A DNA stretch of 22,526 nt from Hofstenia miamia (taxonomy: Eukaryota > Xenacoelomorpha > Acoela > Hofsteniidae): positions 1-22,526 of the forward strand of contig CABFPE010001782.1 of NCBI GenBank assembly GCA_900660155.1. Direction: 5' to 3'. The notes beneath the pieces were generated by a model. The model was given only the letters and a program-made list of their open reading frames with translations, had not been told where the DNA came from and searched no databases. Position 1 is the stretch's first letter. Each line of letters opens with the position of its first letter. Shown here piece after piece: positions 9,806-19,575 of the stretch. Both the position numbers and the translations under genes were made by a program.

Positions 9806-10124
9806 TTAATGTAGTAAAGGGATTGCTAAATATGTGTCCGAAAAAGGGCACATAAAAATCTTTTTTATCGGAAATTCATTGCTACATTCGCATTCAGTCA
9901 TTTCATCATTTAGTTGTGAAACTTGTGCAATATCCAGAGCAAAAGAAGAAATTGGGTTTTCAAGAAATTTATAGTATAACTTGAACATGTGGCCATGGAG
10001 TGTTATTTCGTTGGTGCCATGACATTTTGATTTCCATCAAAAGAATTAATACTTTTGATTTCCATAAAAAGAATTGATCTGCTGGTGAGTTCAAGGAAAG
10101 TACAGCATCATTCAATAAGCGCAC
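9806..10124 (-). pseudogene. C-terminal exon of transposase-like protein, left arm (frameshifted)
   Basis: Follows an acceptor TTTTTTATAG on the minus strand. Downstream of the frameshift it encodes FKLYYKFLENPISSFALDI and, near the stop, PFSDTYLAIPLLH. The pattern of a short domain ending in a PLLH tail resembles the C-terminus of transposase-like proteins whose upstream part has a GPL-SAF-FE motif (10378-10720). Near 10050-10070 the second copy of a 27-bp in-frame duplication has gained one base, so this arm's frame is shifted. The right copy (12405-12722) is open throughout. Confidence 0.5.
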
Positions 10125-10377
10125 CTATAAAAAATCAAATTAAAATACTTAATTTTGTAAACATTAATTTAATTTCTAAAAAATTATTATAGTTTTAAGG
10201 TGGTAATCTCCTCAAAAATCATGATAATTTAAAAGAATTTATTTTCATTATTTAAGAGATTTTTATTCAAGGATCATCATTTAATATATGCATTACAGCA
10301 GTTTATAACAATGATACACCAAATACACCAAAAAAACTTTGTAGTACCTTTGAAATACATCCTGATTGAAAAGGAAT

Positions 10378-10720
10378 TTATCGAATACCAATAATTTTTA
10401 TATTTTCCATGTTACAGTGATCTGAAATCTTCTCTAATTCAGAAAGCCTCATCATAATTGTGTTGAAGAGGATTGCCAGGTTTTCTCAGTTTCCGCTTCA
10501 ATGATCCTAATTTGGACTCAAAAGCAAAGGCTGAGAAGTTATCCAGAGGCCCATAAATATTAACTTATGTTGCTAAATGTTGTAACAAATGAATGTTATA
10601 TGTAATTGGAATACTGTATTCTTCTGAAGATCGATTTACTAATATTCTGAGAAAATATAACTGGCAGATATTGCCTAGCAATAGACATTTCAACCGACTT
10701 TTCGCTTCCTAGTCAATTCA
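10378..10720 (-). pseudogene. Transposase-like fragment with NIHLLQHL / GPL-SAF-FE motif, left arm
   Basis: Reading outward the frame holds YNIHLLQHL, a TAA, then GPL, FSAFAFESKLGSLKRKL and KPGKPL. This N-H-L-HL...GPL...SAF-FE-LG-LKR...KPL pattern is known from the C-terminal half of a widespread group of transposase-derived proteins in invertebrates (DUF4218-like in character). The superfamily cannot be fixed from this piece. One stop (just after HLAT) is shared with the right arm; an extra base near 10465 adds a frameshift seen only here. The left arm keeps about 80 bp more coding-like sequence upstream than the right. The catalytic N-terminal half is not in the window. Confidence 0.6.
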
Positions 10721-10960
10721 TCTCTTTACCATTTATCAACAGTTTCAAGTTCTTAATTTTGATTGACTTCTAATCATTTCCTTCTTAAATCATTTCATAT
10801 CCGTCTAATCAATGCTATTGTTTCATCTGTTCAGCCACGGTCAAATCACGATTTATGTAGATATTTGCAGTATAATTTTTAAGTTTGTGTGCAGACGCCA
10901 AGATTTTCCTTACCTCCCAATGACTATCTAAAGTAGCAATCACTGTACGAGGTCTGCGTG
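10640..10960. other. Left-arm-specific patch replacing non-homologous right-arm sequence
   Basis: Two blocks, 10821-10960 (140 bp) and 10640-10806 (167 bp), have no similarity to the mirror blocks 11579-11719 and 11734-11895, which are almost the same lengths (141 and 162 bp). They are separated by a 14-bp stretch identical in both arms (10807-10820 against 11720-11733). Confidence 0.8.
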
Positions 10961-10980
10961 AAAAATTTCTATCTGGTACT
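10815..10980 (-). pseudogene. Exon resembling L1 ORF1-type nucleic-acid-binding domain (left arm only)
   Basis: After a good acceptor (T-rich tract then CATTTAG) the minus strand encodes RRPRTVIATLDSHWEVRKIL, then ASAHKLKN and IYINRDLTVAEQ, ending in TAG at 10815. The spacing of RPR-V, the helical -IL-SA-KLK and Y-I-DLT-E is typical of the RRM/C-terminal region of L1-type ORF1 proteins and related invertebrate proteins. It lies upstream of the transposase fragment on the same strand. It could belong to the same gene or be a separate remnant. The right arm has the acceptor and first 20 bases, then unrelated sequence. Confidence 0.4.
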
Positions 10981-11240
10981 CTAAATGAAAAAAAAATTTC
11001 AAGCAAATCTTCATGGACATAAAAATGCAGAAATCTACCAACATCTTAATGAACTAAAATTACTTGGCAGAATAAACTATTATGAAAAAGAATACAAAAT
11101 ATTTATATTGACTATACAAGTAAATTACATTTGTTGTAGCTAGCGCATACATGTGTATTTTTACACTAGCTGCAGCAATTTTGTGAGATTTGTTTTTCAC
11201 AATATTCTATTCTAAAATTGGCCCGTAAGTGATTGAAATG

Positions 11241-11298
<58 letters not shown>

Positions 11299-11578
11299 CA
11301 TTTCAATCACTTACGGGCCAATTTTAGAATAGAATATTGTGAAAAACAAATCTCACAAAATTGCTGCAGCTAGTGTAAAAATACACATGTATGCGCTAGC
11401 TACAACAAATGTAATTTACTTGTATAGTCAATATAAATATTTTGTATTCTTTTTCATAATAGTTTATTCTGCCAAGTAATTTTAGTTCATTAAGATGTTG
11501 GTAGATTTCTGCATTTTTATGTCCATGAAGATTTGCTTGAAATTTTTTTTTCATTTAGAGTACCAGATAGAAATTTTT
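10961..11578. repeat. Central palindrome core, arms identical
   Basis: Pairs add to 22539 across the core. The 282-bp sequences on each side of the central TA tract match base for base by eye. No gene is apparent; each half ends at the splice acceptor that precedes the ORF1-like exon, so it is probably intron. Confidence 0.9.
11243..11296. repeat. (TA)27 tract at the exact palindrome centre
   Basis: An uninterrupted TA dinucleotide tract flanked by AAGCATTTC and its complement. Being self-complementary, it leaves no unpaired spacer between the arms, so a cruciform or snap-back hairpin can form from the centre outward. Confidence 0.97.
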
Positions 11579-11589
11579 GTTGACTGAGA

Positions 11590-11620
<31 letters not shown>

Positions 11621-11895
11621 GTTATTAGAAATCTTGTTAAAGCTAGATATGGTAGTCTGTGCGGAGTTTGCTAATATATTAAGTAAATTTTAAATTTATT
11701 TCTTCTCTGTACAGTGACACAATAGCATTGATTTGCCTGTTATAATTTTGTTTATGTTTGCAATGTTTAGTATTTGGCTCCAGCTTTGTTGCATGGAATT
11801 TTTAAAAGAGGGCTAATGAATCCATTAGGCTGTTAATTTGTTCGAATTCAAATGATTTAATGTTACAATACGCTAATAACTTTTTGATTACATTT
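11579..11895. other. Right-arm-specific patch
   Basis: AT-rich sequence with its own TA tract (about 11591-11617), unrelated to the left arm except for a 14-bp island at 11720-11733. It breaks into the ORF1-like exon 20 bases after the acceptor and removes the upstream transposase-like coding seen on the left. No convincing coding region is visible in it. Confidence 0.75.
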
Positions 11896-12156
11896 GTAAA
11901 TCGATTTTCAGAAGAATACAGAAATCCAATTACATATAACATTCATTTGTTACAACATTTAGCAACATAAGTTAATATTTATGGGCCTCTGAATAACTTC
12001 TCAGCCTTTGCTTTTGAGTCCAAATTAGGATCATTGAAGCGGAAACTGAGAAAACCTGGCAAACCTCTTCAACAAATTATGATGAGGCTTTCTGAATTAG
12101 AGAAGATTTCAGATCACTGTAACATGGAAAATATAAAAATTATTGGTATTCGATAA
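11896..12156 (+). pseudogene. Transposase-like fragment, right arm
   Basis: Mirror of 10378-10639. The frame reads YNIHLLQHL, a shared TAA, then GPLNNFSAFAFESKLGSLKR and KPGKPLQQIMMRLSELEK, stopping at 12154-12156. After the shared stop this copy is open, whereas the left copy has an additional frameshift. An acceptor-like GATTTTCAG at the left edge could start the exon. The N-terminal catalytic region is absent. Confidence 0.6.
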
Positions 12157-12404
12157 ATTCCTTTTCAATCAGGATGTATTTCAAAGGTACTACAAAGTTT
12201 TTTTGGTGTATTTGGTGTATTATTGTTATAAACTGCTGTTATGCATATATTAAATGATGATCCTTGAATAAAAATCTTTTAAATAATGAAAATAAATTCT
12301 TTTAAATTATCATGATTTTTGAGGACCACCTTAAAACTATAATAATTTTTTAGAAATTAAATTAATGTTTACAAAATTAAGTATTTTAATTTGATTTTTT
12401 ATAG
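12157..12404 (+). other. Probable intron between transposase-like exons
   Basis: AT-rich, no open frame, ending in a T-rich tract plus ATAG just before the next exon. It contains a direct TTTGGTGTA repeat near 12200-12220 that is a simple local duplication. Confidence 0.4.
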
Positions 12405-12722
12405 GTGCGCTTATTGAATGATGCTGTACTTTCCTTGAACTCACCAGCAGATCAATTCTTTTTATGGAAATCAAAAGATCAATTCTTTTTATGGAAATCA
12501 AAATGTCATGGCACCAACGAAATAACACTCCATGGCCACATGTTCAAGTTATACTATAAATTTCTTGAAAACCCAATTTCTTCTTTTGCTCTGGATATTG
12601 CACAAGTTTCACAACTAAATGATGAAATGACTGAATGCGAATGTAGCAATGAATTTCCGATAAAAAAGATTTTTATGTGCCCTTTTTCGGACACATATTT
12701 AGCAATCCCTTTACTACATTAA
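12405..12722 (+). CDS. C-terminal exon of transposase-like protein, right arm (open)
   Basis: From the acceptor ATAG at 12401-12404 the frame runs open for 105 codons to TAA. It holds a perfect in-frame duplication of nine residues (DQFFLWKSK, 12450-12476 and 12477-12503), then CHGTNEITLHGHMFKLYYKF and a PFSDTYLAIPLLH end. I link it to the preceding transposase-like fragment by orientation, by the 248-bp intron-like gap, and by the PLLH-type end seen in that protein group. It has no known catalytic residue. The left copy is frameshifted in the second repeat. No start codon context is needed if it is an internal or terminal exon. Confidence 0.45.
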   Translation: MRLLNDAVLSLNSPADQFFLWKSKDQFFLWKSKCHGTNEITLHGHMFKLYYKFLENPISSFALDIAQVSQLNDEMTECECSNEFPIKKIFMCPFSDTYLAIPLLH

Positions 12723-12790
12723 TAAACGTTTAGATATTATTTATTATTTAATTCTTAAATTTATTATTCTTATTGTTAGTAGTGTTTTAG

Positions 12791-14604
12791 ATGTCTCAAA
12801 ACTACGTTATTGTTGTTTTTACAAAAGAGGATCCAAACTTGTGTGGTAAGATCATTATACAGAATTGAGTTGTATCATTATTATAACGTTTTAGAAGCAA
12901 TTCCAGAGTGCTGGATGGTTGGTAGAAGCAAATGCCGCTGGCCCAAAAATCGCGTTGCTGAACATCGCAGGCGAGCAACTGAACCCACCGAGGATTGGGA
13001 TCTTTGTGATGTTGCTATTTGTCCAATCATTGAAGATGGCAATGCTAAGTAAATTAGTATAATAATAAATGTATTTAGATTCATTGTTAAAAGCAAACCA
13101 GAAAGCCAACAGATTAGCTTCAAGGGGCATTCTAACAGAGTTGAAATTTTTTCCTTTCACTAAAAATATAGCTTTATGTAGTAGTTAATAATTAGTCTAA
13201 TGTTTAGTTTGCAATAAAATATCCATATATATATATATAATTAAAGTAGAACATTTATTCATGTCAACACTGTTATTTGAGTTCCACTGATGAACCGTAC
13301 ATCAAAAAACGAAGATCTTTGTTCACTTCAAAACTGCAAAGTACTGAAAAAGATGTTTGGGAGGACCATGCTCACTTAATGATATCGTATATTTTCTTCA
13401 AAGTACTATTGTATCTATTTTTTAACATTTAGCTCTAACAGTCGACAGGCAGATAGGTACAGCTCAATGGGAAATGCATCACAGTACTTTGTTGTTAGTT
13501 TTAACTTAAAATATACCTTAGAACTAAGTATTTCTTTAGTCAACCCCACCACCTGCAGAGAGTTTAGGAGAACTTCCAAGACCCTCATATCCACTGTTAA
13601 TATTAACTTCAAATATTTATTTAATTACTATACTTTATGCTAAATACCTAATGATTTCTCTAATATTGGCAAATTATGTTTAGGGAGACACCGCAATATA
13701 CCACCTTGCAAACCCCTAACCTGTCTTGCTACGATAACACCCTTAGATCGTCAACAATAATAAATCCTTCAACGTCCAAATCTAATTCATTTGAAAGGTA
13801 TTATATTCGCATTTAATGAAATAATTAGTATTAAGGCATAGATTGATTATTTAAACCTGAAGGACCAAAACAAATTAATGTAGAAGTAATATGTGTTCTC
13901 ATTTGATGAATGTTTTAATTTATATTGTTTAAAAACTAAATTTTTAGAGAAGTCTTAAAAAGCTTAAAGCAAATTGAAATAAGGCAAAAGACGAATACGT
14001 TTCTTCTCAGAAAAATCAATAAATTTATATTTAAAACTGAAGTTGTTGATAATAGCTTTACCTTAACTCCAGCTAGTACAATTGAAGAGCTGAAGGAGTT
14101 GGAACTCAAATGCCAGCAAGAAGGAAATGGAATGGTATCTTTTATATACTTAATAGAACATCAGGTATTAGAAATCATGTGGTTGCTCTAGTTCGTATTA
14201 TATTTCAAGTATTAATATACATGAGTTTGACTTTTCAATTTTCAAGATTGTTAGTTTAATTGATATTTAACTTTTTAGACATTATATCTTTCAAATTTGG
14301 GTGGTGACAATTCAATTGCCTTAATATGCAACATTATGAAATTGCTTCTTTCGTTAAGGTTAGTATGCACTTTAAACTTCAAAGGGATTATAAGAGATGG
14401 TGGTGCACCAAAGATGGGCATTGCAAATTTTCAATCCATTCTTAAAGCAATTAAAGGTATACATATATTATTAAAATATATTATATACAAATTTATTTAG
14501 AGGCTGTCAAAAAAGAATTCCCAGCTGGTACCACCAAGGAAATTGAGTCTGGAATGAAAATCTGACTCAAATACGCCCCAAAGAAGGTTCTTGATTTTAA
14601 TTAA
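12791..14604 (+). pseudogene. DUF4806-family gene, ten exons, right arm copy
   Basis: Exons: 12791-12845, 12895 to about 13022, 13079-13139, 13282-13386, 13433-13490, 13540-13595, 13684-13797, 13948-14134, 14279-14456, 14501-14565. Splice phases fit except that a 31-bp deletion at 13022/13023 removed the end of exon 2 and its GT donor. Unspliced, the frame stops at 13050-13052. The left arm keeps those bases, and with them the gene would encode 338 residues. The DUF4806 domain (exons 8-10) is in frame: GGDNSIALICNIMKLLLSL, NFKG, FQSILKAIK, then EFPAGTTKEIES. It ends at a TGA (14563-14565) where the family usually has Trp before a conserved LK-A; LKYAPKK follows to a TAA at 14602. Relative to the left copy about 20 of 25 exon differences change the amino acid. 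Confidence 0.75.
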
Positions 14605-16579
14605 ATGAATGCAAAAATAGATATTATCAAGTATTTGCTTCTAAATTTATATATATATATATAAAGTATAAACATTTTTATATTCATTTATATATTTAGC
14701 AATCATTACTGTTGGCGAAAAGTGATTAGACTATGGTTTTGTGATTTTACATATTAAATATACATGGTTTTTGTTCTACGTGTGTTTTTAATCAAAATTT
14801 AGTTTTCTTAGGTAGAAGTGTAGCAAAGGAAAGTTTCTCTCTAAATGCTGATCAATTTTATTAATTTTAATTAATTTTAAATTTCATGATTAAAATGCTT
14901 ATAATATATTACTTGTTTTTGTTTAAATGTTGTAACTTCATTCCTACTAGAATTCTATATTCAGATTCGTCCAAAAATTGCGATTATTTTAGTTAAAATA
15001 TGTTTTAGGCAATTTTTGAAAATTGGTTTTTCATTACTTCTTTCAGTGCAAAGTCAACACGTGCTGTGAAATTTATTAATAACTACCAACCCGTGCTTCA
15101 TTCATTGCCATGCAAATAAAGTAAGGCCAATTTTAAATATTTAATATGTTATTTAAACTAATTTACACAATGATCAGCATTTCAAGAGAATTTGACAGCG
15201 GTAATATTTTATACAATGTATAAAAATTGAATTTAGTGCATTATGATGGATTGGCCATTGCAAACGCGGTATTAGTGCTATATTATGCATTAAATTATTT
15301 TAATCTTGTTCATAGAAATCTTTTATGCCATAAAGATTTCATCTGTATGTGCTAATATGTAACTAATGTAATATCATTCATTTATGGAAGATAAGTTTTT
15401 CACTATTGATATTAATTAAACTTTGTTGGCGTACTATATATTTTATATTTATAACGAGGTAACTACCGCGTATTTTGATTATTTTGCTATGTGAATATAG
15501 GTGGCAATTTGGTTATTTTATTACATGGCAAATACGTAGCGTTTTGGATATTTTGCTACGTCGCTTTAATTTAGATCCAAATAACTAGGAAATACTACTT
15601 ATTATTCATTCGAGGTAACAAATATATTAATTATTACTATTAAGTTTAGAGGCTCAAATTCTTGTTTGTGTTGTGTAATATTTGCATTAATTCTTCTAGG
15701 TGCTTAGATATATACATCATACATCATACAGTGAATGCTCACTGTGCACTTGGCAAAAACCTCAAATTTGCGATTTAATAATCAATAGGTTTTGAGTTTA
15801 TTCTGTTGCAAGTTGCATCCAAATTTGTTGCGTGAGTTTCTAGTTTCTATTTTACTTATAATCTATATATTTCAGCAGATACTAATAGTGAATTAAGTGG
15901 TTTTTTTATAAATAAGTTATTGCCAAGGCCAAGGTTCTCATGTTGATTATATTTGCTAAGCAATATCAATTTTGAATTTACTAACTTGAATCACTATTTG
16001 AATCTAATGAAATCGTTGAATTGACAAGACTAGTAATCTTTTTTTATTTTCATCAATGATTGCATTGACGTCGAGTTTCTTGAAAATGGGCTAGAAGTGC
16101 TCTTAACTATTGGGTGCAGAGAAGAACAATTATAAAGTGTCAAATTTCTACGTAATTTTAAAAGAACATTTTACTGATAAAAATGGGGAATTGTACTGAA
16201 AGGTGCTTTGCAATGCATGAATAAAGAAATTGAACAACATCATAGTTAAACCAACAGGTAAAATGTGAAAATTTATATTAATTGAAAATCATGTATGAAA
16301 GTCACACAGATGGTATTGAATTTTTCAATAAAAAATGAAGACAACTTTTACAATATTGCACACAATTTAAATAAGAACATGTTATATTTTATAGATAATT
16401 TTAAATTAAAAATAAATTAATCAAAAGTCTGAAAAAAATTGTAAAACCTTGATTTACAGCTTTTGTTCAAGCAAGCTTTTAGTAAGCTTTGTGGTTTTCA
16501 AATATATTTTCTACCCAAGGAATTTCTTTAAAAGAAGCATTATAATCCGTATTCATATGAATCTATATTCAGAAAAGTA

Positions 16580-16616
<37 letters not shown>

Positions 16617-16632
16617 GTATATATATATATAT
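14605..16632. other. AT-rich gene-free stretch, right arm
   Basis: Mirror of 5866-7892 with scattered substitutions and small indels (for example near 15005, 15087 and 15907) and a different TA/TG microsatellite pattern at 16583-16632. Same hairpin (15534-15561) and degenerate repeats. No gene seen. Confidence 0.6.
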
Positions 16633-17261
16633 TGTGGCATCGGCTGTACTAAAGCCAATTTAATTATCATGCTTGCTGACGTCATGCACAGACATTATTT
16701 TTAGTTCTGCTGTTGGCAGGTTGTTGTAAATAGATTATGTTTTAGTTTAGTGTATAAATAAGGCAACCTTGTGCGTGATCAGTTAATAAAATTTTAGTTT
16801 CTGGTTAGCTTGGTCGTTATAACTCTTTTACTCATTATTAGATGATCATAAGCAGCTAAACTTTCAACAGAGTTGAGGGGGTTGCATAATGGGGTATTCC
16901 CAGTTGGAGGTAGCTGGAGTCTAAACGTTATGCAAGCCCATTCCTCTTTGAGGTCTAGCTTATCCAGTATGTTCATTCTATGCATTTGATGACTTCTAAC
17001 TTGTTTTGCTTTAGCAGTAATTTTCACGGCAATTCTCATATGCTCACTACTAGGCTGTTACGTGCTGAAAATATTAGACTCTACGTATTCTCGACCTTTA
17101 GTAATTATTACATTGTTTTGCTGAAAGTGCTAATGCTGTTAACTAACTCTGCTCTAAATCATGATGCATGGAATTTCTTTGCCTACTTGATAGTAGATAT
17201 AGATAGTATGCATTGAGAATGCTATAACTTTATTGTGTACTCTATTTACTCTATGGTTATG
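16633..17261 (+). repeat. 5' LTR, right arm
   Basis: Starts TGTGGCATCGG next to a TA tract. Carries TATAAATA at 16753-16760 and AATAAA at 16785-16790. Same length as the left 5' LTR. Confidence 0.9.
16753..16760 (+). promoter_or_regulatory. LTR TATA box
   Basis: TATAAATA about 120 bp into the 5' LTR, mirrored at 5738-5745. Predicted to drive transcription outward, away from the palindrome centre. Confidence 0.6.
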
Positions 17262-17281
17262 CTAACCCTGATGATGCTAGA

Positions 17282-17290
17282 TGGTGACCC
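17282..17290 (+). other. Candidate tRNA primer-binding site
   Basis: TGGTGACCC about 20 bp downstream of the last base shared by the LTRs, mirrored at 5208-5216. Confidence 0.45.
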
Positions 17291-17543
17291 ACGACTGTTA
17301 AAAGAATCAACCTTCGAAACTGGTATTAAACATTTCTGGGTGAAACTCTTTATGAAAACTTCAACACCTATTCAAAATCATAAGTTATTCATTATTTGCA
17401 AGCTTCCTCAAATCTATTACTTACTAAACACCTATGCACTAACCTTCTGAGAGAACATGTCTTACATGGCTTAACTCCAGCATCTTACTATGGATTTATC
17501 ACTGCTCAGTTTCCTTCTATCTGTATTTACTATTGAAAAGAAA

Positions 17544-17966
17544 ATGATAAATTATACTGCTACTAATCTAAAAACTCTAAATGAAGCCGAACTCATTGAT
17601 CTTGTTGTAACTCAAAGCAAATGACTAAACAATAAGGAATCGAAAATACAATCTCTCAAAAGTCAATTGATTGTATCAAGTCAATCCCACACTGATACCA
17701 ATTATGTCTCACAAGAACAGTTCTCTATCTTCAAATCATCAATCAAAGACAAACTAAACATATTTAGAAACAATATCTTAGAAACTATTACTAACTTACT
17801 GAAATCAATGACTAAACTTAACCAAAATCCACTGGCAGCAGTCTCCAATCTTTATCAAGATTCACATCATGGGACAATTCCCTTGTCACCAATGCCAAGT
17901 CCGTCTGNGTACTCATCCTTATACCTAATACCTACTATCACTCAGACTAAAGGAGTCAAACCATAG
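17544..17966 (+). pseudogene. Gag-like coiled-coil frame, right arm
   Basis: ATG at 17544, an in-frame TGA at 17622-17624, then open to 17966. The helical region is the same as on the left. This copy includes 29 bases absent from the left, adding a Ser/Pro-rich stretch with an ambiguous codon (N at 17908) before the C-terminus. Identity rests on position behind the 5' LTR and coiled-coil spacing; no zinc knuckle is visible. Confidence 0.5.
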
Positions 17967-18419
17967 GACCATTTAAAGCCTCTGGTTATCCTACCTTTCG
18001 CCCAAAGAGAAACACTAAGCATTGATCATACTGATCAAATACATAAATAAAATATATATAATAAAAGATAATAAGTGGGCAATTTGTAAAAAGACTTTTA
18101 TCAGAAAATGCTAAAATATAAGGTTAATCAAATATATGGCTGGGGAAATTTATAATAGCAAAAGCAAAAGAAACTAGAAGCTAGGGTAGCAAAATTTAAA
18201 TTAACAGAATTCACACTTTCTTCATTTTTACAAATAATAGAAACAGTAATAGCAGAACAAATTATCAAAAGATACTGCAATTTCTGATTTTTAAATTACA
18301 CAAACAAAATGGATTCCTTGTATGAGCAACCAATCAAAATACAAATAAATATTAAATCATTAGCTGTACAATGACTATCATCAAATATCATTAAATCAAC
18401 ATAAATGGTCATTTTACAA
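17967..18419 (+). other. Retrotransposon interior without recognisable domain, right arm
   Basis: Mirror of 4108-4560. This is where protease and the N-terminal RT would be expected; only stop-rich AT-rich sequence remains. Confidence 0.5.
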
Positions 18420-19460
18420 CTTAGATGCAAATATGCTACAATATCAATGACATCTTAATTGGTTATGAAACTATGAATTAACATGCTGAACAACTGAACA
18501 CAACACTACAAATGCTCTTCAATGCTGGTTTACAAATCAATGCCAACAAATGCAACATCATGAAACACAAAGTCACCTTCCTTAGCAGCAATATCACAAA
18601 TGGAAACATCCCCATCAAGGATAGTGCCTAACAACTTATTGATGAAATACAAGCACCTCACAACAAAAAACACATCCAATGCATTTAAGGCTTTGTAAAC
18701 TATTATCCTATGTTTATTCCCAATCTTGCTGAAAAATCACTACATATCTCAAATCTCCTCTAAAAGAAAAATGAATTCACTTGGACGTGGCAACATCAGG
18801 AGGAACTCACTATACTAAAGGAAATGAAAAAATGAAATAACTCATCTCACCAACACCACATGATCCGTACATGTTGGATGGCAAAGAGAAACCAATGCAA
18901 TGGTTCAGTCTTTAACTCAAACAGAGTGAACTTAACTACAGCTCAACTAAACTAGAGATGCTAGTGCTCATCAAATCTCTCATGAAATTCCCCCAAGACT
19001 TGATCAGTAAGAAAACTTTTACAGTCTGGACAGATAATAGCAGCCTATGTTAGTTCAAAAAATACGCTGGCAATCACTCCAACATAATAGCAAGATGGAT
19101 CAAATATCTAAGCAATTTCCACTTCTCCATCAAACACCATAAAGGTAGACTGCATACCAACACAAATATTTGGAATGTACTGCCACAGTATCAGTACAAA
19201 CTAAAGAAAGAACAGGGCAAGGCCAGAGATTCTCACTTCATACCAACATGTCAATATGAAAGCCTACCTGACATCAACACCAATAGGAATGGCCTCCCCA
19301 TGATGTCAGGACTATCTATCATGATCAAGGAAGAGATCACTGAAGAGGAAATAGCCACTGCTCAGAAAAATGACATCATCTTAACAAAAATAATGGAGTG
19401 CTTGAAAGGTCCAATGTTTCTCCATGGACAGCATAGCAACCCACTACTTCCACAAACATA
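18420..19460 (+). pseudogene. Reverse transcriptase / RNase H remnant, right arm
   Basis: Mirror of 3067-4107 with the same in-frame stops and the same change of frame between RT and RNase H. The decayed YxDD box lies near 18436-18463 and the RNase H TVWTDNSSL motif near 19020-19050. After RNase H, a helical stretch with IKEEITEEEIATAQKND matches the tether that precedes the integrase zinc finger in gypsy elements. Confidence 0.85.
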
Positions 19461-19575
19461 ATTAGAAGACAACAACCAGCAGCATCCTTTATACCAACAC
19501 AACCACATGAAACTTTACCACACTACCCAAATACTATAAATGTGCATTGGATATGCATGTTTATACCCATGCAAC

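Noticed and set aside
11243..11296. TA tract as a promoter or replication origin
   Set aside because: Plain dinucleotide repeat; nothing beyond its central position supports a regulatory role.
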